DNA of 64,000 bases from positions 124,001 through 188,000 of the forward strand of contig CANMOV010000002.1 in the NCBI GenBank assembly GCA_947499565.1, in the 5' to 3' direction. Within the stretch, counting starts at the first letter, position 1. Each line of letters opens with the position of its first letter. The notes under the pieces were generated by a model, which did no database searches, was not told the origin of the DNA, and saw nothing but the letters and a program-made list of their open reading frames with translations. The translations under genes were made by a program, and so were the position numbers. This stretch comes from an uncultured Croceitalea sp. Lineage in GTDB: Bacteria > Bacteroidota > Bacteroidia > Flavobacteriales > Flavobacteriaceae. Below, piece by piece: positions 1 to 7,916 of the stretch.

Positions 1-970
1 CCCTTATATTAGGATTTACCCCTTTTCCTTCTAACCTTCCATTTTGTAAAGAATAATAATCAGCTATGGGAAGTCCAAGTTGATAACCATGCGGTAAGTC
101 ATACAATTTCTGCGACAACATTTCACCTGCTGTAGTTTCACCAATAATTGTAACTTTTTCATTTTGCGAAAGAGCATCAACTGTAAATTCAGCCGCACTA
201 ACCGTTTTATTACTAATCAACACATATACTTTACCATTAAAGTGTGGCTGAAATGGTCCAAATTTAATTCTTGTGAGTGGTTGTTCTTGAGTATCTTCCC
301 AAAAGGACTTTATAGACCACTCGAACCATGGACTTAACTTTTTTATATCAAGCTGACTAGGGGCTCTTTCATTATTTTCCCACCATTTCCTGGAAACAAA
401 TACTCCGGCATCAATGGAATCATTTAGCAAATGACCAACTAAAGGCACACCAGCAAATGTCCCTCCATTATTATTTCTAAGATCAATGATTAATATATTT
501 GAATTATTATCTTGGATTTTTGTGTAAGCTTCAGAAATACGCTCTTTGGTATCCATACCCGTCATAGTGTTTACAGAGAGTATTGCAGTTTCTCCATTGA
601 AATCAAGAGAAACTCCTTGTTCTCCAATAATTAGAGAATCAATAAAGTCAGCCATGTCTTCAGCTTTTCTATCCAATTTGCCAAGCCTTACATGGGAAAA
701 AGGCCCATCTTGCCATACTAGATTGAACTTATCAATGAAATCATCTTTTGAATTGGAATTTTTTGCGAGACTTAACATTTGTTCTTTTAAATCTATATAT
801 TCAGAACTTTCAAGTTCATTTGGGTTATAATGGTAATTAGATATTAGTTGTATAATGCTATCTGTAACCACAGATAATTCTTTAGTGAGGTTTGGGTCTA
901 CAACCTCTCGAGGTTTTGTATTACAAGAACATGTTAATATAATTATTGCAAATAGGTATAAATTTTTCAT
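1..970 (-). CDS. S41-family peptidase-like lipoprotein, C-terminus cut by window edge
   Basis: This reading frame stays open from the ATG at 970 to base 1, so the C-terminus lies outside the window. The first residues (MKNLYLFAIIILTCSC) form a short lipoprotein signal with a cysteine near residue 15 to 17, so it is probably anchored in the envelope. The middle has the tail-protease pattern: a hydrophobic strand followed by IDLRNNNGG, then NKTVSAAEF, whose serine matches the nucleophile of the C-terminal-processing/tricorn peptidase fold, then GETTAGE. No PDZ domain is evident. The family cleaves unfolded or tagged proteins; the substrate here is unknown. It lies inside the integrated element that ends near 4935 and is probably cargo. 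Family call fairly sure, role unknown. Confidence 0.8.
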   Translation of the reverse strand, partial: MKNLYLFAIIILTCSCNTKPREVVDPNLTKELSVVTDSIIQLISNYHYNPNELESSEYIDLKEQMLSLAKNSNSKDDFIDKFNLVWQDGPFSHVRLGKLDRKAEDMADFIDSLIIGEQGVSLDFNGETAILSVNTMTGMDTKERISEAYTKIQDNNSNILIIDLRNNNGGTFAGVPLVGHLLNDSIDAGVFVSRKWWENNERAPSQLDIKKLSPWFEWSIKSFWEDTQEQPLTRIKFGPFQPHFNGKVYVLISNKTVSAAEFTVDALSQNEKVTIIGETTAGEMLSQKLYDLPHGYQLGLPIADYYSLQNGRLEGKGVNPNIR

Positions 971-1068
971 GACTTCAATTATTTAGGGCACAAGATATTT
1001 TTTCAATTTTCAAAAATGTTCCAAATTATAAATTCGAACTAAAAAATATGAGAAGTAACAGAATGAAG

Positions 1069-2124
1069 TTAATGTTCTAACTCCCTAAACTGAGATGGAG
1101 TTACCCCAGTTTTGCTTTTAAAAATAGTATTGAAGCTCGACTTCGAGACGAAGCCGCAATCATACATTATTTCCGAAATTGATTTCTCAGTTTTATTGAA
1201 ACTCTTCAATAATTCTTTAGCATGTTCAATTCTAAGTGAATTAATCAAAGATGAAAAGTTAAGGCCATAACTTGAATTGATTGTTGCGGAAAGTATTTGG
1301 GGTGCAGTATCTAATTTCTTGGCTAGTTCTTCTAAAGTAAGATTGGGGAGTAAATACCATTTATTTTCGGAAAGCTGTTTTTTAATATTATCTTCTAAAA
1401 ACAATGTCTTAGCTTGTTTTTCTTTGTCATTATTTCGGAGTTCCCAACTCAAACCTTTGGTTCTTTTAAAAAACTTATTATTATCTCTAAATAATTCAGG
1501 CTGATTAAAAGCCCTAAAGAACATCCAGCATATTAACAATATCAAGCCAAAGTGAACCATAGAAAGACCGTTAAAAGAGTATAAGTAAAAAATGGTTTGA
1601 TCAACAAGATCCAGAAAAAGAAGTATTGTGAACAATGCGAGAAAGTAGCGTAGCCATTGCAAAGTATTATTAGGTTTTTTCCATCTACCCGCTTTTAATT
1701 TCCTTTTAAATTCTCTTAGTAACCTAAAAGATATTATAACATAAGTAGTAAGTGATACATACATAAATATCGCTAAAAAGCGCGTACTTTTTGGTAGATA
1801 TATCAAACAAAAGAATACTAAAAAAGCGGAGAAATAATGAGTAAAATCTTTATAAGTAAATTTATATTTTGAATCAATTAAGAGAATTATATAATAATAA
1901 ACACTAGGCCCATATAAATATCCAAAAATAGTGTTGAAGTTTACCCACTCTTGTGGTATTGCAGAAATTCCCGTTAAAACTATAAGAAGAAATTGAAAGG
2001 CAATAGCAAGTAAAAAAATCGCCAAAAATTTATTCGCATTCAACTTACTACGCTTTTGAGATAGTAAGATTATTGCAAATAAAGTACTCAAAGCAATTAT
2101 TATAGTGGAAGCTGTATAAATCAC
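1069..2124 (-). CDS. AraC-family transcriptional regulator with N-terminal multi-helix membrane domain
   Basis: 351 residues. Residues about 1-215 are a run of roughly seven hydrophobic helices with short loops. Residues about 250-350 form an AraC/XylS DNA-binding domain with two helix-turn-helix units: LTLEELAKKLDTAPQ with a following helix, then SISEIMYDCGFVSKSSFNTIF and a terminal TPSQFRE. This layout is common in Flavobacteria and suggests a membrane-tethered regulator sensing an envelope or small-molecule cue. The start is GTG at 2124; no better ATG lies nearby. It is transcribed toward the S41 peptidase gene across a 98-bp gap, so the two may be linked. The ligand and targets cannot be read from the sequence. 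Confidence 0.85.
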   Translation of the reverse strand: MIYTASTIIIALSTLFAIILLSQKRSKLNANKFLAIFLLAIAFQFLLIVLTGISAIPQEWVNFNTIFGYLYGPSVYYYIILLIDSKYKFTYKDFTHYFSAFLVFFCLIYLPKSTRFLAIFMYVSLTTYVIISFRLLREFKRKLKAGRWKKPNNTLQWLRYFLALFTILLFLDLVDQTIFYLYSFNGLSMVHFGLILLICWMFFRAFNQPELFRDNNKFFKRTKGLSWELRNNDKEKQAKTLFLEDNIKKQLSENKWYLLPNLTLEELAKKLDTAPQILSATINSSYGLNFSSLINSLRIEHAKELLKSFNKTEKSISEIMYDCGFVSKSSFNTIFKSKTGVTPSQFRELEH

Positions 2125-2623
2125 AATTAAATATAATGTTTGAAAAGAGGATTAACTGCCAATCAAATATAGGAATCTGTTGTTTATTAAATCACTTGCC
2201 CTATTAAGTATCGCTTATTTTTAGAATTTTAGCATCTAATAATTATTTCTAACTTCTTTAAAATTCAACACCTGTAAAGAAAATTTCTAAGTAAACTATA
2301 ATTTTAATTTAGCAAGTTTTCTAATCCTGCAATCAATTCTAATATATTTTAAAATCTCTTGTTTCTATCATTTGCAAAATTGTTGGGGTTCTAAATAACG
2401 GGTAGATTGGGTTCTCATATATACAAATAAAGGCTTCCTAAATTATTAATTGTCTTTACGTTTGAAAGATGGCATAACGAGAGACAATTGTATGAAAGTA
2501 AAATCTAGTTATTCAAAATTGCACTTTTTTTGAAAAGCACTATATAAAGAGCAAGCGAAACGAATTTTCGTGCCTCAAGCCCCAAATCTTACCAAACTTT
2601 ATCCTATCTTCTTGCGAGGTAAA
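2125..2623. other. AT-rich intergenic stretch, no gene seen
   Basis: About 500 bases between the AraC regulator start and the end of the BfmA-like gene. I see no open frame with coding character, no tRNA and no strong hairpin. It should hold the promoter of the AraC gene (minus strand), but I could not identify one with confidence. Confidence 0.5.
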
Positions 2624-3184
2624 TCATAATTCTTGTCTAAGTACTTCCTTCAAACTTTCCAAATCACTTTGCTCGATATCCAATTTAAAGTATGCTATAC
2701 CAAACCTTGGCTTTTCCAGTGTTACTTGATTTAATAATTTTAATATCCTAATGCGTTGCTTTCCCCAATTTTCCTTCAGTATATAATTGTCATATTGAGT
2801 AACCTTATCCTTTTTCATAGAATGCTCAAACATTCTTTTTTCAAACTCCAAGTTCTCCTTTCTATTTTTTTGATCATTCTCAGCGTATTCAAACAACTTC
2901 TTAAGCTTATCATGAGTCGGTCTTAATTGTTCCTGCTCCATTCTTCGTAGCAGCTCTTCTATATAATCAAAGCGTTTGTTCAATCGATGCTCGAATCCCA
3001 TATGGTCCATCAAGTATTTGTCCTTTGGGGAGATATTAGCCTCCTCAAAGAAGTCCATCATAAGATCCAAGGTAAGTGTATGCGACTTGGATATTTTCTG
3101 TGAAAACTCCCGATATCTTCTAACTGTTATCCGATTGATGCTTATTGCCGAGAATTCACTTTTTTTCTTCTTTTTAAATTCCAT
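2624..3184 (-). CDS. BfmA/BtgA-like mobilization protein
   Basis: 186 residues, highly charged and with no signal peptide. The N-terminus (residues about 12-50) reads as a ribbon-helix-helix-like DNA-binding segment: INRITVRRYREFSQKISKSH followed by TLTLDLMMDFFEEANISP. A long helical, probably coiled-coil region follows, with the phrase RPTHDKLKKLFE. The order RHH-like segment, FFE..ISP and RPT..LF.. matches what I know of BfmA/BtgA mobilization proteins from Bacteroidetes transposons and islands, which help the relaxosome in DNA transfer. The gene lies 325 bp upstream of, and in the same direction as, the integrase end, which fits a mobilizable element. No relaxase gene is visible in the window. 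Confidence 0.6.
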   Translation of the reverse strand: MEFKKKKKSEFSAISINRITVRRYREFSQKISKSHTLTLDLMMDFFEEANISPKDKYLMDHMGFEHRLNKRFDYIEELLRRMEQEQLRPTHDKLKKLFEYAENDQKNRKENLEFEKRMFEHSMKKDKVTQYDNYILKENWGKQRIRILKLLNQVTLEKPRFGIAYFKLDIEQSDLESLKEVLRQEL

Positions 3185-3264
3185 TTACAGTAAATATTTT
3201 CAACGTTTATAGGGTCTCACAGGTTTTTTACTGTGTTTTTGGCGCAAAAAACAATTGCACTATG

Positions 3265-3282
3265 TTTTCAATTCATTGAAAA
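3265..3282. repeat. Perfect 8-bp inverted repeat
   Basis: TTTTCAAT-TC-ATTGAAAA lies about 80 bp upstream of the BfmA-like start. It could be an operator for the ribbon-helix-helix-type protein or part of a transfer origin. The symmetry is directly visible; the function is inference. Confidence 0.45.
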
Positions 3283-3299
3283 TCAATGGTTTGAAACTC

Positions 3300-3322
3300 G
3301 TAACATCGCTTTAGCGTGTTAC
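3300..3322. repeat. Hairpin GTAACA-tCGC-TTTA-GCG-TGTTAC
   Basis: The arms GTAACA/TGTTAC and CGC/GCG can form a 9-bp stem with one bulged T and a TTTA loop. There is no trailing T-run, so it does not look like a terminator. Placed between the mobilization gene and the integrase, it is a candidate element of an origin of transfer. Confidence 0.4.
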
Positions 3323-3390
3323 CCTCTTGCTTTACAAACCTTATCCGCTACGCTATTAAAATTTGTAAACTTTATTTAGTACTTTTCATT

Positions 3391-3423
3391 GAAAAAATAG
3401 GTCGCGCCCTATCCTATTTTTTC
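3391..3423. repeat. Perfect 11-bp inverted repeat, bidirectional terminator or transfer-origin hairpin
   Basis: GAAAAAATAGG (3391-3401) and CCTATTTTTTC (3413-3423) are exact reverse complements around an 11-base loop. The A/T tracts at the outside of the stem give it terminator character on both strands, and it lies just downstream (3') of the integrase stop at 3510. The remaining 3185-3509 spacer holds no convincing gene. Confidence 0.5.
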
Positions 3424-3509
3424 TTTACCCTTATCTATTTGAATACTAAAAAACCCAGACATAAACCGCTCGTAAAAGTTAGGGGTAAGGATTTGGGGTA
3501 TTTATTAAA

Positions 3510-4724
3510 CTAGAATTCAACTACTGATTTTAATGCGGCATCCGTCTCTTTATTTATGAAAGAGGATTGGTACATCATTGTAGTTGTTATTGATGAATGC
3601 CGATACAACTTTTGTAACATTTGAATTGAGATTTTATCACTTGCTATATTACCAAAACTATGCCGTGCTATATGCATTGTTAAGTGTTTTTGAATTTTGG
3701 CTTTTTCTGCAACGAGTTTTAAATATCTATTGGTTTTTTTTATTCCATATTTGGACTTTTTCCAAATATCTTTGGCGTCCTTTTTATTTGCTAGTTGGAG
3801 TTCAGGAAATATAAAATCATCTTCTCTAATTTCGGGAGTCTTATATTTTTTTAAAATTGATAGTGCTTTATTTGGTATGATAATAGAAAGAACCTTGGAG
3901 TTTTTATTCATTCGATAATGTAATCTACCGTCATAGATATCTTTCCATTTTAGTTTTAATACATCACTTGCCCTTATTCCTGCAAAGTAAAAACTGAAAA
4001 GCCATAGATTACGTGCATGGTCTTCTTCTGGGCTTAGTTTAGAGAGATTTTCGATATTTTTCACCTCATGACTATTAAGTCCTATTTTTTCAACTTCTGG
4101 GAAACGAATTTTTATACCCTTACTACCAAATGGATATAATCTACCATCAACTATGCTTTCTTTTATTGCAATATTGAAAATTGTGCGGATTACAACTAAA
4201 TGATTTACTATTGAGCGTTCCGAAATTTTTCGATTTGTTTTTAGAAAAGAGATTAGTTGTTTTAAATAATTGACAGTGATTTCATTTAAAGGAAGACTTG
4301 TAGAAGAATGAAACCTTCTTATATTACTAATTCTGGCCTTATCGGAAGACAATTGATTTAGTTTATTTTTCTCTTCAAGGTTGTTTAAATAATCATCGGA
4401 TATTTGGAAAAAATCTTTTTTTTGAATTCGTGAAACTACCTGATTTTTTAGTTCCCTGGCAGATACTACTTCTTTATTAGTTTGAATACTTAATATAGTT
4501 TTACCTATCTCTGCAAGCTTGGTATCAAGAAAATTCTTTAGATGAGCATAGTTAGGACAAGATTTTTTAAGTTGTCCATTATTTTCACTCCAATATTTTT
4601 CATCAATATATTTACCCAGATAGATGTAGCTTACCTTTCTATTCTTTGAAATACGTATGACCAAAGGATATTTACCTTGTTTATTAGGTTTCTTTCTTAA
4701 AACAATTCTAGTACTACCTGCCAT
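3510..4724 (-). CDS. Tyrosine recombinase / site-specific integrase
   Basis: 404 residues, the usual length for Bacteroidetes element integrases. Residues 1-95 form an arm-type DNA-binding region. Residues about 105-200 form the SAM-like core-binding domain. From about 215 on is the catalytic domain. The expected active-site residues are visible: R251 (in FAGIRASDV), H351 and R354 (HIARHSF), H376 (LYRHSSI) and the nucleophile Y385 (TTTMMYQSS). The enzyme cuts and joins DNA between the element and chromosomal attachment sites. Its start lies about 150 bp from a 3' tRNA-Leu fragment, the usual place for an integrase beside its attachment site. It appears intact and could be active. Confidence 0.95.
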   Translation of the reverse strand: MAGSTRIVLRKKPNKQGKYPLVIRISKNRKVSYIYLGKYIDEKYWSENNGQLKKSCPNYAHLKNFLDTKLAEIGKTILSIQTNKEVVSARELKNQVVSRIQKKDFFQISDDYLNNLEEKNKLNQLSSDKARISNIRRFHSSTSLPLNEITVNYLKQLISFLKTNRKISERSIVNHLVVIRTIFNIAIKESIVDGRLYPFGSKGIKIRFPEVEKIGLNSHEVKNIENLSKLSPEEDHARNLWLFSFYFAGIRASDVLKLKWKDIYDGRLHYRMNKNSKVLSIIIPNKALSILKKYKTPEIREDDFIFPELQLANKKDAKDIWKKSKYGIKKTNRYLKLVAEKAKIQKHLTMHIARHSFGNIASDKISIQMLQKLYRHSSITTTMMYQSSFINKETDAALKSVVEF

Positions 4725-4761
4725 TTATTATACCTTTATTAATTAAAGTTAGTTAAAATTT

Positions 4762-4861
4762 GGTACAACATAGGTACAATAAATTTTGATTTCCTTTGAT
4801 TTCATATAGATATATAAAAAATTAAAATACTGATAAATAGTTAATTATGAATTAGTTAATT
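4762..4861. repeat. Short direct repeats between integrase and attachment site, candidate arm sites
   Basis: Three pairs of short direct repeats occupy this stretch: GGTACAA at 4762 and 4773 (11 bp apart), TTTGATTTC at 4785 and 4795 (10 bp apart) and TAGTTAATT at 4838 and 4853. Helically phased short repeats beside a core site are typical of the arm sites bound by the integrase N-terminal domain or its helper proteins. The DNA is very AT-rich, so chance repeats are possible. Confidence 0.4.
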
Positions 4862-4870
4862 GTATATTTC

Positions 4871-4935
4871 GATAAAAGGAACTGGATTCAAAATCCAGTT
4901 CCTTTGGAGTGTGGGTTCGATTCCCACCTCGAGTA
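4871..4935 (+). other. 3' fragment of tRNA-Leu(CAA): element attachment site
   Basis: The anticodon arm is complete: stem CTGGA/TCCAG with loop TTCAAAA, anticodon CAA at 4889-4891. A short variable region and a full T arm follow (GTGGG-TTCGATT-CCCAC), then the acceptor strand CTCGAGT at 4928-4934 and discriminator A. Upstream there is no D arm and no matching 5' acceptor strand (bases complementary to CTCGAGT), so the gene is broken in its 5' half. The 3' part still runs into its own terminator. This is what remains when an element integrates into the 3' part of a tRNA gene and carries a copy that repairs it at the far end. Hence the element lies to the left. Confidence 0.8.
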
Positions 4936-4938
4936 CAG

Positions 4939-4970
4939 AAAAGACCTTGCGAATTGCCGTAAGGTCTTTT
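4939..4970. terminator. Bidirectional intrinsic terminator
   Basis: AAAAGACCTT (4939-4948) and AAGGTCTTTT (4961-4970) form a 10-bp stem around a 12-base loop, with A and T tracts outside. It follows the tRNA-Leu fragment on the plus strand and lies 28 bp beyond the histidine-kinase stop on the minus strand, so it could serve both. Confidence 0.75.
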
Positions 4971-4998
4971 TCAGTTTATAGGTATGTTGGGAACTTTT

Positions 4999-6357
4999 TT
5001 AAAGCTTTCCGTAAAAAGAAAGTACAAATGATGTTTCTACATTGGGTCTCGAAAATACTTTTAGATTGCCGCCATGTAAGTGCATAATTTGTTTGGATAA
5101 ACTTAGCCCAATTCCGGTTCCTTTCTCTTTTGTGGTAAAAAATGGGATAAAGATATCTTCTAAAATATCTGGAGGAATTCCAGGGCCATTGTCTTTAACC
5201 TCAATAGTTTTAGTTCCTTTTTTATCGGTGTAAGCCGTTACCATAAGTTTTCCACCTTTGGTATGTTCTAAAGAGTGCAATCCATTTTTCACGAGGTTGA
5301 TTAACACTTGGGTAAGCTGTTTTTCATCTATAAATAGTTCCAAGTCTTCCGGTTCAAATTGCCAGGTTATTTCAGTTTCAGCACTGGCATCTAACTGCAT
5401 TAACACTTGTACTTTTTCAAACAACTTCTTTGCTTTAACTAGTTCCCTATCTGGTTTGGGAACACTCAATAAGCTTCTATAGGATTGTACAAAATCCATT
5501 AAATCGCTTCCTTGGTTTTTAATTACCTCTAAACCTTTGGCAGTACTGCTTAATTTATTTTCATCTAGCTGCTCTGGCAGCACCAAACCTGCTGGAGTTT
5601 GGTAATACTTTAATATGGATTCGGAAATAGATGTTATTGGTGTAATGGTATTCATAATTTCATGAGTTAATACACGAATTAACCTAATCCATGAATCCGT
5701 TTCTTTCTCATCCAATTCCTTATGAATATCCTGAACCACTACTAACAAAAGTGACTGATTGTCAAAAGTGATAGGCGTAGATTTTAAAGCCAAGTGTATT
5801 TGCTCACGTTCATTGGTTAGTTGAATCATCTTGCGCTCAAAAGGCTGAAAGTTCTTAAAAATAGCGTACAATTTTTCATCAATTTGCGCCAGTTGCTTAA
5901 TATGATTTAAAGGAGTGTAATTCAGTAATTTTTCTAGTGTGGGATTAGCATAAAGAATATGTCCTTTATCATTAAATGTTAAGATGCCAATACTAGCTTG
6001 CTTAAGAATTTCCTGGTAGTATTGCTCGCGAACTTGCAGTTGCAGATGTACTTCTTGGATTAAACCGTTTACCCTATTTAAGCTTTGGTTGAGCTCTTTA
6101 AAGGATTTTATGGTAACCCGCTCTGGAAAACGTAAGGTAAAATCTTCATTTCTTATAGCATCAAAAAAATACGCAATTTTCCGATTGGTACTATTAATAA
6201 AGCTAATTAGAGAATAGGTTTGTGCAATTAACATTATAACTGCCAGTGCTAAAGAGAAATACCATTCTTTTACCACGGATACCGAAAGGAAAATAGCGGT
6301 AAGGGTAATTAGTAGCACCCTGAGAATAAGCTGAAAATAAAAATTCCTACTAGCCAT
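4999..6357 (-). CDS. NtrB-like membrane sensor histidine kinase
   Basis: 452 residues. Two helices (about 10-29 and 32-51) with almost no periplasmic loop between them are followed by a HAMP-like stretch and a PAS domain (about 105-215). The HisKA box RVLTHEIMNTITP has the phospho-acceptor H232. The ATPase domain has the N box around N354-N358, DNGPGIP (389-395) and GTGIGLSLS (413-421). The near-absence of an outside sensor domain suggests it senses the membrane itself or a cytoplasmic signal. The gene overlaps the end of the sigma-54 activator gene by 8 bp, so the two are co-translated and form one two-component system. I infer that it controls the adjacent export cluster. Confidence 0.93.
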   Translation of the reverse strand: MASRNFYFQLILRVLLITLTAIFLSVSVVKEWYFSLALAVIMLIAQTYSLISFINSTNRKIAYFFDAIRNEDFTLRFPERVTIKSFKELNQSLNRVNGLIQEVHLQLQVREQYYQEILKQASIGILTFNDKGHILYANPTLEKLLNYTPLNHIKQLAQIDEKLYAIFKNFQPFERKMIQLTNEREQIHLALKSTPITFDNQSLLLVVVQDIHKELDEKETDSWIRLIRVLTHEIMNTITPITSISESILKYYQTPAGLVLPEQLDENKLSSTAKGLEVIKNQGSDLMDFVQSYRSLLSVPKPDRELVKAKKLFEKVQVLMQLDASAETEITWQFEPEDLELFIDEKQLTQVLINLVKNGLHSLEHTKGGKLMVTAYTDKKGTKTIEVKDNGPGIPPDILEDIFIPFFTTKEKGTGIGLSLSKQIMHLHGGNLKVFSRPNVETSFVLSFYGKL

Positions 6358-7714
6358 TATTTATTTTCTTTAGCTTATTATACAGCGTTTGTCTAGAAAC
6401 ACCTAGCTGATCTGCGGCCGCACTATAATTACCATCATTGGCATTTAATGCTTTTAAAATCATCTGTTTTTCCATTTCCTCCAGCGTGGTAGGACTATTA
6501 CCTAAAGTCGGTGAAGATTTGTTGCTGAGAATAAAATCCTCAGCTTTTAGGACGGAACCTTCACCTAAAATCACGGCGCGTTCAATAGTGTGCAATAATT
6601 CTCGTACGTTTCCAGGCCAACTATAGGTCATCAACTTGTCTTGGGCAGAATTATTAATACGTAGGGCCGGCTTGTCATATTTATTGCCAAAACGCTTTAA
6701 ATAAAAATCGGCTAGAATTAAAATATCTTCATCCCGATCTCTTAAAGCAGGAACTTCAACAGAAATGGTATTAATTCGGTATAATAAATCCTCCCTAAAT
6801 AATCCATCGGTAACCATTTGCTCTAAGTTACAATTGGTAGCACATATTAGTCTAATGTCTACGGGAATGGTTTTATTGGAGCCAACTCTTACAATGGATT
6901 TATTTTGAATCGCTGATAATAGTTTGGCCTGTGCCTGTAGTGATAGATTCCCTATTTCATCTAAAAACAACGTTCCTTTATGTGCTGCTTCAAATTTTCC
7001 AGTTCTATTCTCTCTAGCATCTGTAAAAGAACCTTTTACATGGCCAAACAATTCGCTTTCCAACAGGGATTCAGAAATAGAGCCCATATCTACTGCGATA
7101 AAAACCTCGTCTTTTCTTTTTGATGTTTTATGGAGTTCCCGAGCTATTAATTCTTTTCCGGTTCCATTTTCGCCGGTAATTAAAACGTTAACGTCTGTCT
7201 TTGCAACTTTTCTGGTAAGATTTAATACGGTGTTTAAAGCTTTGGAATTACCTATAATGTAATTTTTGTCTTCGTTAATTACTTGTTTTAGGTTACTCTC
7301 TTTCTTTTTTAACTGATGTATTTCTTGTTTGGATTTTCTAAGCTCAAAAGCAGATTTTACCGTAGCCAAAAGCTTATCGTTATTCCACGGTTTTAGTATA
7401 AAATCTGAAGCGCCTTCTTTAAGTGCTTGAACCGCCAAATCTACTGCTCCGTAAGCAGTCATCATAATTACAGAAGTATGTGTCGCTTTCTTTTTAATCT
7501 CTCTTAACCAAAAAAGCCCTTCGTTTCCTGTATTAACTCCTGCAGAAAAATTCATATCCAAAAGAATGATGTCTACTTCTTTTAAGTCCTTAGATGAGAT
7601 TTGATTAGGATTAGAAATAGTCTCCACAGTTTTATATTCAAACTGCAACAGAATTTCTAAAGCGCTTAACACACTCTTATTATCATCTATTACTAAGATT
7701 TTTGCATCTGTCAT
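6350..7714 (-). CDS. NtrC-family sigma-54-dependent response regulator
   Basis: 454 residues in three domains. The receiver (1-120) has acidic pair D10/D11, phospho-acceptor D53, T86 and K108. The AAA+ sigma-54 interaction domain has Walker A GENGTGKE (181-188) and Walker B GTLFLDEIG (247-255). The C-terminal Fis-type helix-turn-helix spans about 412-452 (AAADQLGVSRQTLYNKLKK). The sigma-54 contact loop reads GSFTDA (228-233) instead of GAFTGA; the key Phe and Thr are kept. It is divergent from the TolC-like gene. Six matching 17-bp dyads, two before each of three transcription units in the cluster, are the natural candidates for its enhancer sites. Confidence 0.95.
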   Translation of the reverse strand: MTDAKILVIDDNKSVLSALEILLQFEYKTVETISNPNQISSKDLKEVDIILLDMNFSAGVNTGNEGLFWLREIKKKATHTSVIMMTAYGAVDLAVQALKEGASDFILKPWNNDKLLATVKSAFELRKSKQEIHQLKKKESNLKQVINEDKNYIIGNSKALNTVLNLTRKVAKTDVNVLITGENGTGKELIARELHKTSKRKDEVFIAVDMGSISESLLESELFGHVKGSFTDARENRTGKFEAAHKGTLFLDEIGNLSLQAQAKLLSAIQNKSIVRVGSNKTIPVDIRLICATNCNLEQMVTDGLFREDLLYRINTISVEVPALRDRDEDILILADFYLKRFGNKYDKPALRINNSAQDKLMTYSWPGNVRELLHTIERAVILGEGSVLKAEDFILSNKSSPTLGNSPTTLEEMEKQMILKALNANDGNYSAAADQLGVSRQTLYNKLKKINNG

Positions 7715-7774
7715 GGTCTTTTGCTAAAAAGGCTTGGTTAAAACTACAATATGAATTTTAGTTTTATTTTAAAG

Positions 7775-7813
7775 TGTCAAATATTTTTACAATATCTGTA
7801 TAATAATTTTACA
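7775..7813 (+). promoter_or_regulatory. Pair of 17-bp dyad enhancer sites, promoter region 1
   Basis: TGTCAAATATTTTTACA (7775-7791) and TGTATAATAATTTTACA (7797-7813), 22 bp from start to start. Both are dyads of the form TGT-N11-ACA with A/T-rich half sites. The second ends 65 bp upstream of the GG of the -24-like element. The same arrangement recurs at 26822 and 36605. Probable binding sites of the adjacent NtrC-like activator. The pair lies in the divergent spacer, so it could also affect the regulator's own promoter. Confidence 0.75.
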
Positions 7814-7876
7814 AGTATCATATTTTTTAAAATAAGACTTTATTATAAAATATTGATTATCAATAAATTATAATAA

Positions 7877-7891
7877 TGGCATAAGAATAGT
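7877..7891 (+). promoter_or_regulatory. Sigma-54-like -24/-12 promoter 1
   Basis: TGGCATAAGAATAGT. The -24 half TGGCA is exact, and the -12 half has T..G at the right spacing but ends in T rather than C. A start about 12 bases downstream would leave a leader of about 15 bases before the TolC-like ATG at 7917. The same TGGCAT-N5-T(A/C)GT occurs at the other two dyad-bearing promoters. Confidence 0.6.
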
Positions 7892-7916
7892 ATATAGTTT
7901 GGCACATTAGATTTTT

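Noticed and set aside
3316-3513. A 65-residue plus-strand reading frame between the mobilization gene and the integrase
   Set aside because: It runs through the hairpins and has low-complexity Phe/Leu/Lys content with no recognisable domain or start signal.
4861-4936. A complete tRNA-Leu gene
   Set aside because: The D arm and 5' acceptor strand are missing; only the anticodon arm to the 3' end is present.
4860-5087. A plus-strand reading frame over the tRNA fragment and the end of the kinase gene
   Set aside because: It crosses a tRNA remnant, a terminator and the kinase gene in antisense; it is not a gene.
7900-7914. A second TGGCAC motif just before the TolC-like ATG as the sigma-54 promoter
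   Set aside because: The -12 half has no G at the needed spacing, and the transcription start would fall inside the gene; the element at 7877 fits the other two promoters better.
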